This document shows positions 52,331 through 63,782 of a stretch of DNA of 64,000 nt, piece by piece. The notes under the pieces were generated by a model. It saw nothing but the letters and a program-made list of their open reading frames with translations. It did no database searches and was not told the DNA's origin. The stretch spans positions 19,374,744-19,438,743 of the forward strand of contig OX419759.1 of the NCBI GenBank assembly GCA_948567375.1. The letters run 5' to 3'. The position numbers and the translations under genes were made by a program. This DNA comes from Lunularia cruciata (Eukaryota; Streptophyta; Marchantiopsida; Lunulariales; Lunulariaceae). Position 1 is the stretch's first letter. Each line of letters starts with the position of its first letter.

Positions 52331-54909
52331 AAAGATTGGAGAGCCAAGCCTTTGAGGAGGAGGAGATGAATCTCCTATCCATGGGTTTGAGGGAGCACTC
52401 TAGTAATAGGTTAACAAAAACCTATCACACCTACTTATTATAAATACCTAGATGCCTAACTAACTATTTTTTTGGGGTACCCCAAACAGAATAATTATTT
52501 AGGTACCTTAAAGGCAAACATTATCCGCCACTCCTAATAGTTCAAGCCAAAGGTACTGCACCAAGAGGAACTGCTTTGTTTATATAGGCACTTTAAGAAA
52601 CTAGTAACATACTTGGAATTGTATACTAGCATCCTACTCAAAATTGTACGTACTTCAGGTGTGCACTTAGATTTTTGTGCCCAAAGATTGCAAGCTTAAA
52701 TTAGATTAGGTAGGGAGGGCCTGACAAGCTTCCTTGACGTGTGCTAGGCACCTAATCAATCTGTAGATGATTAGAATAGGGTACATTTAGGACCTTAATT
52801 TAGTAATGTGCATAGTAACTTAGGATTCTTAGGAGATCCACTTGAGCTCTTGATCCCAGAAAGGTATTTCAAGCCTAGGACCAAAGGCACTCATGTTTTT
52901 TTCTATACTTCAAGAACAGTAAAGAGTACTTTGATACTTTGCAAGTTATGTCTTTTCATTCTATGTATTGTCAAATGTCTAGGTAAGAGTAGGGGTGATG
53001 AATTTCATAATAAGATCACAAGTGTTTAAGTACAGAGCTACCACTTGCCCATGATCAAGGATGTTCATTGTAAGATTCAAAGGACATAACCTATGAAAGC
53101 AATGGATTGGGAAACTTGCACCATGGGAAGTAACATAAGATAAAAAAAACCATGACATTCAGCAAACATGAAGTGTACTTTGTAAATTGCACCTTTTGGG
53201 TATGGTACACACATGCAGGAGTAACAACTTTAGAATGGAGTGGAACTCAGAGTGAAGTGAGCCATCACCTTCAAGTGTAACTTGACCACATTTGTAGTGA
53301 AAGTATTTCTTTTTCTTTAGTGCACTACAAGGGGCATCACTACCCTCATTTGAGAGTGGTTCTTACCCAAGAGGATAAATAGGAAATGGTAAATGAACTG
53401 TGACATTATGACACTTCCCTTCATTCTTAGCTATTTTCAACTAGTATCCTCATGGGAATTGCCTATTGTTACTATTTGTATTATTAGTATGTTTATAGTG
53501 TGCTATCACAACACATACCAATTTTTCATGAGAAATTGGTGATTGTAAGAAGCAACTTGTAGAGCTTGTCCAACTTTGTAAAGGAAAAGAGAGTTTGTTG
53601 CATGTAGCAAACAAGTAATGACCTTGTATGAACAACTATCAACCAACTCCATATGATATGAAACTTTGGCAACTTAGTGGAGAACAACTTTGACACATTT
53701 TGTAGCTAGAATACAATAGATCTTGTGATTATGGCTCTAAGCACTTTGTACCTATACATACTTCATAGAACTTAGTTAGGACATGATCTTGTGTAGGTAC
53801 CTACATAAAATAAAGTGGTATAGTCAAGAGGTTAAGGTGGCCATTATAGATGGGGAGTACTTACTTAAGATTTGATCAAGATAAGATAAGATAAGATAAG
53901 TTTAGGGAGGCATAAGTATAATTAGAAGATCTCCAATAAATTGTATCCACAATATTTCTTTGGTGGCTATATAGAAAATGTATAAAAGGCTTTGGCTTGA
54001 TGTTTTCCAAGTTTATTTGGTGCATCCATATTTTTCAAGTAAATGAAGTTTATACCATTAAGAAAATTGAGTTGGTGTATGTGTATTTGACAATGCTATG
54101 TATGAATGACTCTATGATTAATCAAGTAAAGTCAGAAATCTTGACATAAGAGTAGAAGCACTTGAGTGAGAGCAATCATTTGTGTGGAACAATAGGGGGT
54201 TTCAGAAAAAGTTTTACAAAGCTCTATATATTTTCATATAGATTATTATGAAGTATCGACTAAATTGGTATGGAGTGCGGGCGGGAGGAAGAAAGAGTCA
54301 GACTACAGAGTTTTGGCCAAGTTCCTTATTATTAGCAACTCCATAAGAGGTGGTTTGTAGAAAATAAAGGATATCAAGTTTTCCATTGTCACACCATAAT
54401 GCATTTATTACATATAAGGGGTAATAAAGTGCTTGGTTTAAGGTGGATCTGGTCTATGCCAGTTGCAACCTGATGTAATGTGTTAATTTAGGATTAAATG
54501 GGATTTTGCCTATTGCTGCTCATTATTGCTCATACACACCTATAGCCACTTGATGGTGCCCATAGCAGCTCATTGCCATTGGTAGCCGCTTGATAGCACC
54601 TATTGGTTTTGCATCCAAATGTGAGCTTGCATTACAATCAGGTTCTTGATCTCCCATTGCAAATTTTTGTTGCTCTTTTGGAGTAAAATTCCTTGACTTT
54701 AATTAGTTTCTTGGTTGCCACACTAATTTATGGAAATGAACCACCACATCAATGTGGAGCTACCCATTGGTTTAGTTTACTAACATGAACATTTTCATAC
54801 AATATTTGCATTTACAGATGGTGAATTTGTATTTGAATAGTTGAGAGCAGCATTTAGGATCCTCCAAAAATTTCACAAATCACACTCTTAGAATCATTGT
54901 AATACCAAG
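52331..54909. other. Gene-free DNA
   Basis: No recognised domain. A short (GATAA)n run lies at 53877-53900. Around 54530-54600, ATTGCTGCTCAT / AGCAGCTCATTGCC and CCACTTGATGGTGCC / CGCTTGATAGCACC form weak repeats. Confidence 0.45.
53877..53900 (+). repeat. (GATAA)n microsatellite
   Basis: Four consecutive GATAA-type pentamers (AAGATAAGATAAGATAAGATAAG). Confidence 0.85.
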
Positions 54910-55230
54910 AGCTAGCCATATGATCTAGATGTGAAATTTGGTTTGGTAACATCTAGAATGATGTTATACATGATGGTCAAAATAGATCAGATAGAAGTGT
55001 CACCAAAAGAGTACTTTCATTAATAGGGCAGAAACCAAAATAGACTTGAAAACCTTAAAATCAATATCTAGACATATGATTTAAAGATGAAAATTGGTTT
55101 GGTAACATCTGGAAGGATGTTACACATGATGGACTAACCAGATTAGAAAGAGATATCACCAAAAGGGGACTTCTACTAATAGAGTAGGAATTAGAATATG
55201 CTTGAAATCTTTGAAGGCAATTTTCGAGGC
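54910..55230 (+). repeat. Two-copy tandem repeat, period ~156
   Basis: GTTTGGTAACATCT(A/G)GAA occurs at 54941 and 55097. Both copies contain a GATGTTA.ACATGATGG segment, a CACCAAAA.G segment and a final AAATC/AACCTT-GAA.GCAAT segment. Confidence 0.82.
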
Positions 55231-55604
55231 CTAAACGGATGAATTAGGCCTCAAAAATATGCAGATCCCTCTTCTAACTGGAGTATAGGTTGGCCTTCCT
55301 TCCCCCTTGGTTTTTTTCATCTAGAGCTTTCCAACATTACCTTATGTGATTATGAGATTCATATAGGAAGATTGCCTAAAAGATTCTCTCTGGTCAAAGT
55401 TTGTTTGACCAACCAGATTGGACCTAGACCGACATGTCACCCATCCAAGTAAGTAATCCAAGGGTGGAGCTTGCTGACATGTCATCTATCTGTGTGCCTA
55501 ATCCTATGGTGGAGCGTCCTTGGAGGAGATCCTCTTTGTCTATATATTAAAGAGAAGGTGCTCCTTTGGGGCATCAAATGATTGAGTGTGAAATCTTTGT
55601 TTTC
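55231..55604. other. Gene-free DNA, possibly an old LTR
   Basis: A TATATATTAAAGAG box at about 55541 followed by GTGCTCCTTTGGGGCATC resembles a promoter and start region. GCTTGCTGACATGTCA is nearby. No partner LTR was found, so this is a guess. Confidence 0.25.
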
Positions 55605-55630
55605 TCTCTTGTCTTGTCTTGTCTTGTCTG
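55605..55630 (+). repeat. (CTTGT)n microsatellite at the truncation of copy H
   Basis: CTCTTGTCTTGTCTTGTCTTGTCTG precedes the first base recognisable as chromovirus copy H. Confidence 0.85.
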
Positions 55631-56682
55631 ATCATGTGAGAGCCGTAACAAGGCCAGCAACCAGAAGCCAATTGGACTCCTTCAGCCACTCACCATTCCA
55701 TCCGCTCATGGGAGCATGTGAGCTTGGATCTCATCACATCTTTGCCAAAGAAAAATGAAGGACACCTCGCAATCATGGTGTTTGTGGATAAGCTTAGTAA
55801 GCAAATCCACTTGGCACCAACCTATGATACCGTGGATGCTCCAACCTAAGCACAAATCTACTTCAACAATGTCTTCAAGCATCATGGGATGTCACATGTA
55901 CTCATCTCCGACCGTGATCCTTGATTTACTAGGAATTTTTGGCAAGCACTCTTCCAGATACTCGGCACCAAGCTTGCTTTGTCGATGGCCTATCATCCTC
56001 AAATTGATGGACAAACCGAACATGCAAATCATACATTGGAAGATATGCTGCATGCCTTTGTCAATGTCCACCATACCAATTGGGATGAATATCTTGCAGT
56101 TGCAGAATTTTCCTACAACAATTCCAAACAAGCAAGCACCGGATTTTCTCCTTTTTTTTGCAATTTTGGCCAAGATCCGCTTGTTCCAGATTCTCTTCTT
56201 GCTTACCCTCCATCTCAAGTTCCTCATACTTCCACATTCTTGACCACTATATCCCACTCTCTCCAACAAGCCAAGTCTCACCTCCTTGTTGCTCAAAATT
56301 GCCAAAAACAATATGCGGACCACCATTGTTGTGATCTCACCTTTGAAGTTGGTAATAAAGTCATGCTATCCTCTAGAAACCTCCCTCTCCTACTTGATAC
56401 CCAAGTTTGTAAACTTGCCCCTAATTGGATAGGACCCTTTTGATATCACCCAAATTGTCTCTCTTATTGCTTATCGACTTGCCTTGCCTTGTCATATGTG
56501 TATCCATCCTGTCCTTCATGTTTCCAAGTTGAAACCCTTTGTTCCTAACCCCTATTCCTTTTCCTCTTGAGTCCAACCTACCCCTCTTCCTATCCCTATC
56601 CATGATCATTGAGGAGTACAAAGTTGATCATATACTTGCACGTCGCCATATTCAATGAGGCCATTGCCAACATACGAAGTAC
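55631..56682 (+). pseudogene. Chromovirus copy H, integrase and chromodomain (5'-truncated, interrupted)
   Basis: Starts within the integrase (KASNQKPIGLLQPLTIPSA). The first Asp is in SLDLITSLPKKNEG (about 55730). YFNNVFKHHGMSHVLISDRDP follows (second Asp), then the in-frame TGA at 55922-55924 and FTRNFWQALFQILGTKLALS. The Glu block is YHPQIDGQTEHANHTLEDML (55991-56050), an intact DDE arrangement apart from stops. The C-terminal part reads VGNKVMLSSRNLPLLLDTQV ... APNWIGPF. Chromodomain start EEYKVDHILARRHI (56611-56660) ends at codon TAC (56680-56682), where element G begins. It is clearly less decayed than copies D and E. Confidence 0.92.
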
Positions 56683-57356
56683 TGTGAGCTGGCCTGTCTC
56701 TCACTCCAGATGAACCTCTGATGGCTATTATGGTAGCACACCATGGACTAAGAAAGCAAGGAATCCCAACTCTATCATACTCCTCCAAGGCTAACACTCC
56801 AAGACTCAAGATATTGCTCATTAGAGAACTCAATGAGAGAGAGATAGTTGCAAATGAAAGGATGATGAATACCTCCTCACCCCTTTTTTATATACTTGTG
56901 GAATAGTTACACACCAAAGTTACTAATTACCATAGTAACTCAAGTTACTAGACTAAAAGTCAAGAAAGTCAAAATTTTTTCACACGGACATGTTCCACTA
57001 CCATGTGATACTATCTTGACCCAACCACTAAGTCAAGGATTTCTTCACATGGGCTATCCTTGGACTATAGAAGAATCCAAAAAAAAAGCTTGCGGGTCCA
57101 AGAGTTCTCAACTCTTTCCTCAAAGCCAAACACTTAGGAATAATACCAAGTCAACACATTAGAATCCAAAATAGTGGTGCTCATCTTGTCCACCTCCTCT
57201 AAAGTAAGGTCCTTTCTATCTTAGCTATGACTAACTCTAGCTAATTATGACTAATGTAGAACCATCCTTTATCTCTATATCAACAATATCTCTCAAGTAC
57301 TTGTAATACCAAGCTAAATATCACAATACCACACACATGCACAAATGGGTGTTACA
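56683..57356 (-). repeat. Element G 3' LTR (674 bases)
   Basis: On the minus strand it runs TGTAACACCCATTTGTGCAT ... GCCAGCTCACA, with TG and CA ends. On the plus strand its first 218 bases align without gaps to 63783-64000. Confidence 0.92.
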
Positions 57357-57370
57357 TTTACCCCCGGACT
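57357..57370 (-). promoter_or_regulatory. Element G polypurine tract
   Basis: On the minus strand, GTCCGGGGGTAAA sits directly before the 3' LTR. Confidence 0.65.
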
Positions 57371-57874
57371 AAGTTTTCACTTTGTCCTCAAAGTGAAGGT
57401 CTCTCTACCTTCTATGGTACATCTTCAACTTATCATGGTTAATCCTATCAAAGTGTCTTCCTCCAAACTCCTTGAGATCATAGGTGTAATTGCCTTACAC
57501 CTTCTCCACTATGAAAGGTCCAAAGTACTTAGGCAAAAACTTCTTTTGCACTCTCTTGAATTGAATGGAATCAAAAAACATTACCCAATCACCTTCTTTG
57601 AAAGGCTCTACCTTCTTCTTGCCTTGTTTCTTGTCATAGCTCTCCTTTTGTTTCCTTTGGGCTTGCTCCACTCAAACCATAGCAACTCCTCTTGCCTCTT
57701 CCAACTCCCTGAGTTGATCCTTCCTTGACTTCTCTGCATCACCTCCTTGTGCTTTCTTCAATCTCCTATGAATGCTTTGGAATGTAGGAAGATCAAAGTG
57801 AATAGGTAAGCTAGACTCAATACCATATACCAATTGAAATAACCGGTGGAAGTCTTCATGGTTGTCCTATACTC
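57371..57874 (-). pseudogene. Element G integrase C-terminal region
   Basis: Continuation of the integrase. A VYGIESSLPIHFDLPT-like segment (about 57790-57840), ESYDKKQGKKKVEPFKEGDW with VMFFDSIQFKRVQKKFLPKY (57520-57640), and FGPFIVEKV..NYTYDLKEFGGRHFDRINHDKLKMYH (57415-57520, GPY/F-type module). Stops after EKV and near 57680 break it. No chromodomain follows. Confidence 0.85.
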
Positions 57875-58510
57875 TCACAACACTACATGAATCCTCTTGT
57901 CCCAATGATGTTTAACCCCCTCCATTTCTACATCTTTGGCCAACATTATGCACAAGGTCTGATTGGTTCTCTCTGCCAAGCCATTGGAATTTGGCTTATA
58001 TGATGTAGTTACTCCATGTGTGATAGAGAAATTTTGTAGCATGGCTGTAATAATGTTTCTTGTAAATTCTCCTCCTCTATCAGAAACCAACTCCAAAGGG
58101 CATCCAAACCTAGTGATAATGCGTTCATAAAGAAATCTACCAACTTCATCTTCATTCTTGTCCCTCAATGGTCTAGCCTCAACCCACTTGGTAAGGTAAT
58201 CAGTAACTACCACAATGAACCAATTGTTCCTTGGTGTTCTATTGAGAGGACCTACAAAATCAATTCCCCACTTCTCAAAAGGTCCTAGCAATCGAATTGA
58301 TCTAAGTGGTGGAGTGGATGTAGACTTTCTAGCAAAAGCTTGACAAACATGACAAGTTTTGCAATTATCAAGACAATCCTTGAAAATCCCTCTCCAATGG
58401 TAATCTGCATCTAGAATCTTGAAAGTAGTCACCTTTCTTGCAAAGTGTCCTCCACACACTAAACCTTCATGAAACTCCTTTATGAGTGAGATAGACTCTT
58501 CCTTACCCAC
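57875..58510 (-). pseudogene. Element G integrase core (open over 211 codons)
   Basis: The zinc-binding part has EFHEGLVCGGHFARKVTT and CKTCHVCQAF (CX2C, at about 58340). The catalytic core has the first Asp in WGIDFVGPLN (about 58265), the second in LVSDRGGEF (about 58085), and Glu in SNGLAERTNQ (about 57955). All three catalytic residues remain. In its active ancestor this enzyme inserted the element's DNA into chromosomes. It is split from RNase H by a break at 58511-58517 and ends early at 57875. Confidence 0.93.
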
Positions 58511-58516
58511 TGCTCT

Positions 58517-59160
58517 TCAAAGTAGACCATCTCCTCCTTGGTGAAAAAGAATATCCTCCACCATTGTGTAAGGTCTAGATCTTGCAGCAAGGGCCTTCTT
58601 CTCCCTAGCATGCATCCCTTTAAGATAGTTACCTCTTGTCACAAAATCCACAATCTCCTTGTACTCCATTGGAGCCTCTTGAGTGATTGAGATTGTCATG
58701 AGCTCCTCATTTGAGAAGGAATCATCTAGTGGCTCATCTCTATCATGATCATAGGCTCTAGATAACAAATCAGCATTTGCAGATTTCTTTCCTGGCCTAT
58801 CCTCAATGGTGTAATCATACTCATACAAGAGTATCATCGACCTTGCTAATCTCCATTCAACATTAGGCTTCTTGAAGATGTACTTCAAAGCCTTGTGATC
58901 CGTGACAATGGTGGCTTTCCCTCCAATCAAGTAGTGTCTAAACTTCTTGAGACCAAGTCTCAAAGATCATTGCCAACCCTTCTCTCTCCATGACAGAGTA
59001 GTTCTTTTCTGTTGAAACCATCTGCCTACTAGCATAAGCTATTGGATGATCATGCCCATCTTGGTCTAATTGACTAAGAGTGCATCCTATAGCTACATTA
59101 GAAGCATCAGTGTAGAGGATGAAAGGCTTACTCCAATCAGGTTTAGCAAGAATTGGAGCT
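58517..59160 (-). pseudogene. Element G RNase H and tether
   Basis: The first Asp is in FILYTDASNVAIGCTLSQLD (about 59080-59135). HPIAYASRQMVSTEKNYSV and MEREGLAMIF (Glu) follow. After a frameshift near 58965 comes FRHYLIGGKATIVTDHKALKY (last Asp, about 58885-58945), then the tether PGKKSANADLLSRAYDHDRD. It ends near 58517 just before the integrase zinc finger. Confidence 0.9.
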
Positions 59161-60110
59161 ACAACCAGGGATTGATGAGCTCCTCAAAAGCTTTGAGAGC
59201 CTTCTTGTCCTCCAAAATCACCATGTCATCTACACCCTTCTTCATATAGATGGTCAATGCATAAGCCTTGTTGGAAAATGAGAAGATGAACCTCCTATAG
59301 TATCCAACCATCCGCAAGAATTGGCGTAATTTTGTCAAGCTTGAAGGGAATGGAAGGTCTAAGATTTTTATCACCTTCTCAGGATCAACTGCTATTCCAT
59401 CCTTGGAGATGATGTGCTCCAAAAGTAGACATTCTTCACATCCAAAAATGCAGTTCTTTGGGTTGAGTGATGCATTTGCCTCATTCAAGCATTGCAAGAC
59501 CTTGATTAGGTGCTCAAAGTGCTCCTCCTTGCTCCCATAGACAGAAAAAGTCATCAATGAAGTCTCTCACAAATTTCCCAATGAAAGGTTCAAATACCTT
59601 GTTCATGAACTGTTGGAATGTGGCTGGAGGATTGCAAAGCCCAAAAGGCATGACCTTGAAAGCGTAAGCTCCCCAAGGTGTGGTGAACGTGGTAAGTTGT
59701 TGATGCCCTGGTGCAATCTTGATTTGGTTCTATCCACTATAACCATCTCCAAAACAATACCTCTCATGACCTGCAACCTCCTCCAAGATCTCATCAATGA
59801 ATGGCAATGTGTACTAGTCCTTCTTGGTAACAACATTGAGCTTCTTGTAATCCACACATACCCGAAGCTTGCCATTCTTTTTCTTCACAATGACAATTGG
59901 AGACACCCATTCTAAATTCTCTACCTCAAAGATAAATCCAGCCTCCTTGAGCTTATCAATCTCCTCCTGCACAACCAAAGATATTGGTGGGCTAATGCAA
60001 CGTTGCTTTTGGCAGATTGGTCTTGCATGTGACTCCACCTCTATCTTGTGCTTCTCCAAGGTAACTTCCTTCAAATTCTTGTAATTGAAAGCAAAAACAT
60101 AGATGAACTT
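59161..60110 (-). pseudogene. Element G reverse transcriptase
   Basis: HKIEVESHARPICQKQRC (about 60000-60050) and EEIDKLKEAGFIFEVE, SPIVIVKKKNGKLRVCVDYK (59840-59910) form the N-terminal half. The palm continues through a TAG at about 59816 and another TAG at about 59737 (in the YSG..NQIKIAP region). MPFGLCNPPATFQQFMNKVF follows, then the catalytic FIDDF (about 59545-59560). A frameshift right after FIDDF moves the thumb/connection (EHFEHLIKVLQCLNEANASL, VGYYRRFI) into another frame. Domain order and box spacing are normal for gypsy elements. Confidence 0.92.
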
Positions 60111-60476
60111 GCAAAAAATCTCCTCAAATCTCACCTTCTCCTCCTTGGTAACATTTGGGCCGTACTTGAGGGTAGCTAACCTTCTCTCCACCTCCTCAAG
60201 TGTCAATGGTGATTTATCTGGGTCTTTCAAAACCTTTGGCTTAGGTGCAAAATCCATAGCACACAAGGAATACACATCTGAATCAGATTCAGATTCATCC
60301 TCCTCCGTGGAAGTCTCCTCTTCCACGCTTGTGTCCACACCTCAAGCTCCTCCTTCAGAATCTGATTCCCAATAATCAGAAGATGGTGTATCTGAATGTG
60401 AAGTGTTGGTGGTGTTAGTCACTGGAACTGTGACTCTATGGTTTGATGGCCCAATCCTCAAGTACCCTTTGTGCCA
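60111..60476 (-). pseudogene. Element G acidic protease-RT linker
   Basis: In the same frame as the gag-protease block on its right but separated by TGA stops near 60480 and 60342. It contains the acidic stretch EEETSTEEDESESDSDVYSL and then ERRLATLKYGPNVTKEEKVR. It fills the usual position of the spacer before RT. Confidence 0.75.
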
Positions 60477-61868
60477 TCAATCAGTTGTGCGTGCTGCTCT
60501 CAACCATGGCTTCCCAAGAAGTAAGTCATAGCTTGAATCCTTCAAGATTTGGAAAGTCATGAGATTTTGAAATCCCATAACTGAAACTACCACTTTATCC
60601 ATCACCCCTATTGGTCTAACTTGTTGCTTGTTTGCCATGCTCACCACAAATGTTGAAGGTCTTGAGAGTATCATACCCAACTTCTTCATCAACCTGTCTG
60701 ACATGGCATTCACTATTGATCCTCCATCAACCAATGCATCTTTGATGTTATGACCACTCACTCTCACATCAATCTTGGAGGTATATCCACAAGCCTCCCA
60801 TGGTGCTGGCTTGGCATCCACTACCCCCATTGATATTAGAGCTTTTGCCTTCTTCTTCCTCTTGCTCCTTGTAGAACTCAAACCACCTCTAAGCTCTTTT
60901 CTCAAGGTAGGGTTCAAAGCAATCAATTGGCCCACTGTGATGTTAGCCTTGTGACTACCTACATCCTCCAACACATTATAGTTCCATTGTTGCTTTGAAA
61001 TCAAGAAATCCTCCATCCCCAACTTCTTCCTTGGAGTCTTTGTTGTTGATGGCATTGAGGTGCGAGTGCTCCTAGTAGACATAGGAGTATCCTTGCTTGG
61101 AGTAAATCCTTGAGAAGAGTGAACATCCTCTGCAAAACGAGCTCTCTTCTTCTCTTGTGCCAAAAGCTCCAAATTAAGACCCTTGGAGTTTGAGCACTCT
61201 CCCTTCTCATACTTTCTCTCCACCATATCTATGGATGCTATCCCCTTACCTTTGTTTGGATTAGGAGCCACTTGGGTTTCACTACCTCCCTCTTTCCCTC
61301 TATTGGCTCCCTCATAACCCCTTCCTCCATGGTAAGTGGAATTTGGACAATTCCTTTGGATATGGCCTCGTCCTCCACAACCAAAAACATTTCTATCATT
61401 GAAATTGTTGGCTGGTTGGCCTCCTCTATATGTATAGTTTCCATAACTCCTAGGCCCTCTTCCTACATTTTGATCCATCTCTTTCTTCTCCCATAGTTGC
61501 ACCACATTGATCTTAAGATCCGCAAGTTGTTCTGTGATGGTTTGAAGTGGACCCTTTGGTGGAGGTGCAAGAATTGGAGAGACTACTACTTGTGGTGAAA
61601 CCCTTGCCTCCAAAGTATCAGAAGTTCTACCATACTTATAACCTTGAGGAGGATGCACAACCTCCTTCACCACCAAATCACTCTCATCCCCTTCCAAATT
61701 CTCCTCCATACAAATTGCAATCTTGATAGCTTCAACCTTGGAAGAAGGTTTCTCATATCTCACCTTGCTTCTAATTTGTGGTCTCAACCCTCCCACAAAA
61801 TTCTTGGTGAGCATGGCCCCTATGCCAATCATAGTAGTTTCCACATCATCCCCACCCTTCCTCAACAC
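60477..61868 (-). pseudogene. Element G gag C-terminus and aspartic protease (463 open codons)
   Basis: The longest open frame in the window. Its right part ends gag (GGLRPQIRSKVRYEKP, KVEAIKIAICMEENL), followed by a Gly/Asn/Arg-rich segment. The zinc knuckle reads FGCGGRGHIQRNCP (about 61340-61385), whose first Cys is replaced by Val. A basic Ser/Thr/Lys region follows. The protease active site is LVDGGSIVNAMSDRLMKKLG (60680-60740). The domain closes with SYDLLLGKPWLRAA (60485-60530), the usual protease end. The left edge is a TGA. A frameshift near 61860 separates it from upstream gag. Confidence 0.92.
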
Positions 61869-62275
61869 TATGCAAAATCTGGACTCTTAACTTTTCCACT
61901 CTTTCTACATAGACTCTCACTTTCTCTCCATCTCCTTGCTTGAGAAAGCTAACCTCACTCATCAATCTCTCATAACTCTCATCTAGAAGAAAGTTCTCAA
62001 TGAGTGCTGAAGTCAAAGTCTCCCAAGACTCCTCTTCTCCATCTCTCCTCTCTCTTTTGGTATTCTGACTCATACCATGTAAGTGCTACATCCTCAAAGA
62101 AATTTGGTAATAATGAAGCCCACTCATTCTTCCTCCTCTCATTGTTTCCTATGCAAGCTCTTTTGAAGTTGCTCACAAAGGCCTCCACATCTTCTCCATC
62201 CTTGCCAAAGTTTCCCCATCTTAACTCCTCACTATCTTTCTTTTCTCTCAAATTTTTTTCTTTTCTTTCTCTCAC
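61846..62275 (-). pseudogene. Element G gag N-terminal part (two frames)
   Basis: ATG at 62275 with a basic N-terminus, then GNFGKDGEDVEAFVSNFKRA and NEWASLLPNFFEDVALTWYE (62060-62220), the typical gag start. After a frameshift near 62050 comes SWETLTSALIENFLLDESYE and VSFLKQGDGEKVRVYVERVE (61880-62030). Together these give the conserved gag W-x-x-L...F pattern. Two small frame changes, near 62050 and 61865, are the only breaks. Confidence 0.88.
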
Positions 62276-62450
62276 TCTATTAACTAATAGAGTATGTACA
62301 TGACTAACATCATTTGAGATTAATCCACCCTAGGGAACACAAAAGGTTCAGGTTGCTCCAAGATTTCTATAGCAACATCAAATCCTAGAGTGCATATTAA
62401 TCTAACTTTCATGGATAGTTTATCCATAAGTTGAAAGATTATCTCCATCA

Positions 62451-62981
62451 CTAATCTTGAGAACTAGCTGACAAAGGTGGTAGTATTTGTGTAGTTATAC
62501 TAAGACTCTCTCCAAGATCCTCCACCAAAGTCTCCAAAAGTGCTTTAACTCCACTACACTCATGTCTTTTTGGAAGTCCTTCCACTCCACAAACCTCACA
62601 CAACTCCTTGGTCTTAGATCTTCTCCCTCCCAATCTTGGTGAAGAAGGTCCAACATGCAAACCCAAGTCAAGTAAGCCTCGCCTTTCCCTCAATCTCTTG
62701 CTCTCAATGGTTGATGGACATGAACTTGCCTTATGTTCCCTCTCTCTACATAGAAAGCACTTAGACTCACTCTTTCCTCCAAGTGGCGTAGGTTTTTGGA
62801 TCCTCTCAACACTCTCTTCAAATTCTATTGTAAACTCTCTTTTCCTCAAATCCCCCCTACAATCACCTCAAACCCTTTGGGAACCTTGCAAAGTCTCAAT
62901 TTCCACTCTTGATGACCCTCCATGTTCCCAAGATGAATCTAAACACTCAAACATGCTTTTTGTTGCTCTCAAACTCCTCAT
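62451..62981 (-). pseudogene. Extra zinc-finger ORF upstream of gag in element G
   Basis: A frame from ATG 62981 to stop near 62451, about 177 codons with one TGA near 62868-62870. From 62849 it is open for 132 codons. It has two Cys/His clusters: CFLCREREHKASSC (CX2CX4HX4C, a perfect CCHC knuckle) and CEVCGVEGLPKRHEC (CX2C...HXC). A basic KRLRERRGLLDLG segment lies between them. It sits between leader and gag, where standard gypsy elements have no gene, on the same strand as gag. It could be an accessory RNA- or DNA-binding protein, a duplicated gag knuckle, or a captured host finger. Confidence 0.65.
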
Positions 62982-63756
62982 GCATGAGATCTCAACTCTA
63001 CAGAATTGACCCTTCCTCACAATTTCACTCAGATCTCTCAACTAGTATGTGAAAGTCCACTGAAATTTTGCACACTTGCTCACAACTCCAGGGCATCCCT
63101 CTCTGCAAAATTTAAAATCTTTTCATCCAGCCGTTTGGCTTGAAAATCTTTCTATTCAGCACACATATTTCAGATTTGGTCTAAAAACCACCTCCCTCAC
63201 TTCAAAAACTCATAACTCTCTGCTCAAGAATGATCTCTCTCTAGTTTTTATGCCAACAGGTTGGATATAACATACTTAATTTTCTTGGAAAGTTTCACAA
63301 CAATCCACTGAAAATTAAAGAAATGGCAGACTTTGTACAATTTTCCAGAGAGCATGCAATTGCGGGAGCAGTTTACCCTATCAACTTTCAAAAATTCTAG
63401 CCCAATGCGCATAATAGCTCTCACAATAGCTTCAAGTGTTCTAACTGGGAGATAACCCAAGCTATCATGTGTAGACATTTCAAGTTTAGATCTCAAACTT
63501 GAAATTTTGCACAAAATCACCTTAATCCCCAAAATCTGCAATCCACCTCACACAATCTCTCCAATTCCTCTCATGTGTACAAGATGTGAAAAAACATTTC
63601 ACAGACATCATAATAAAATATAGGGTATACAAATGGATCTTGGTTCTCTAACATAAGTTCAGCCATCTCCTCTCCTAATGTTCTCTCCAAGTGAGCTCTC
63701 ATAGCCTCCTCTTGCCTAATGTAAAATTGAAAGTAGAACACTATCTTGCCGTCTAG
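62982..63756 (-). other. Element G leader
   Basis: Untranslated leader between PBS and the extra ORF, read right to left. It has scattered short frames and no domain. The length of about 0.8 kb is within the range of large gypsy elements. Confidence 0.6.
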
Positions 63757-63782
63757 AGAGGTCCCGGCAACGGAACCAAAAA
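63757..63782 (-). other. Element G primer-binding site
   Basis: On the minus strand TTTTTGGTTCCGTTGCCGGG directly follows the 5' LTR end. It resembles the tRNA-Asp-type site TGGCGCCGTTGCCGGGG with differences at GG(TT/CG)CC. The tRNA assignment is uncertain. Confidence 0.6.

Noticed and set aside
55755-56243. 162-codon plus frame and 144-codon minus frame over copy H
   Set aside because: Both are out-of-frame readings of the integrase, whose own frame at 55979-56443 shows the conserved residues.
61001-62303. Antisense and alternative frames over element G gag (61001-61210, 61238-61444, 61272-61496, 61644-61943, 62004-62303)
   Set aside because: Shadows of the gag-protease frame, which has the zinc knuckle and protease motifs.
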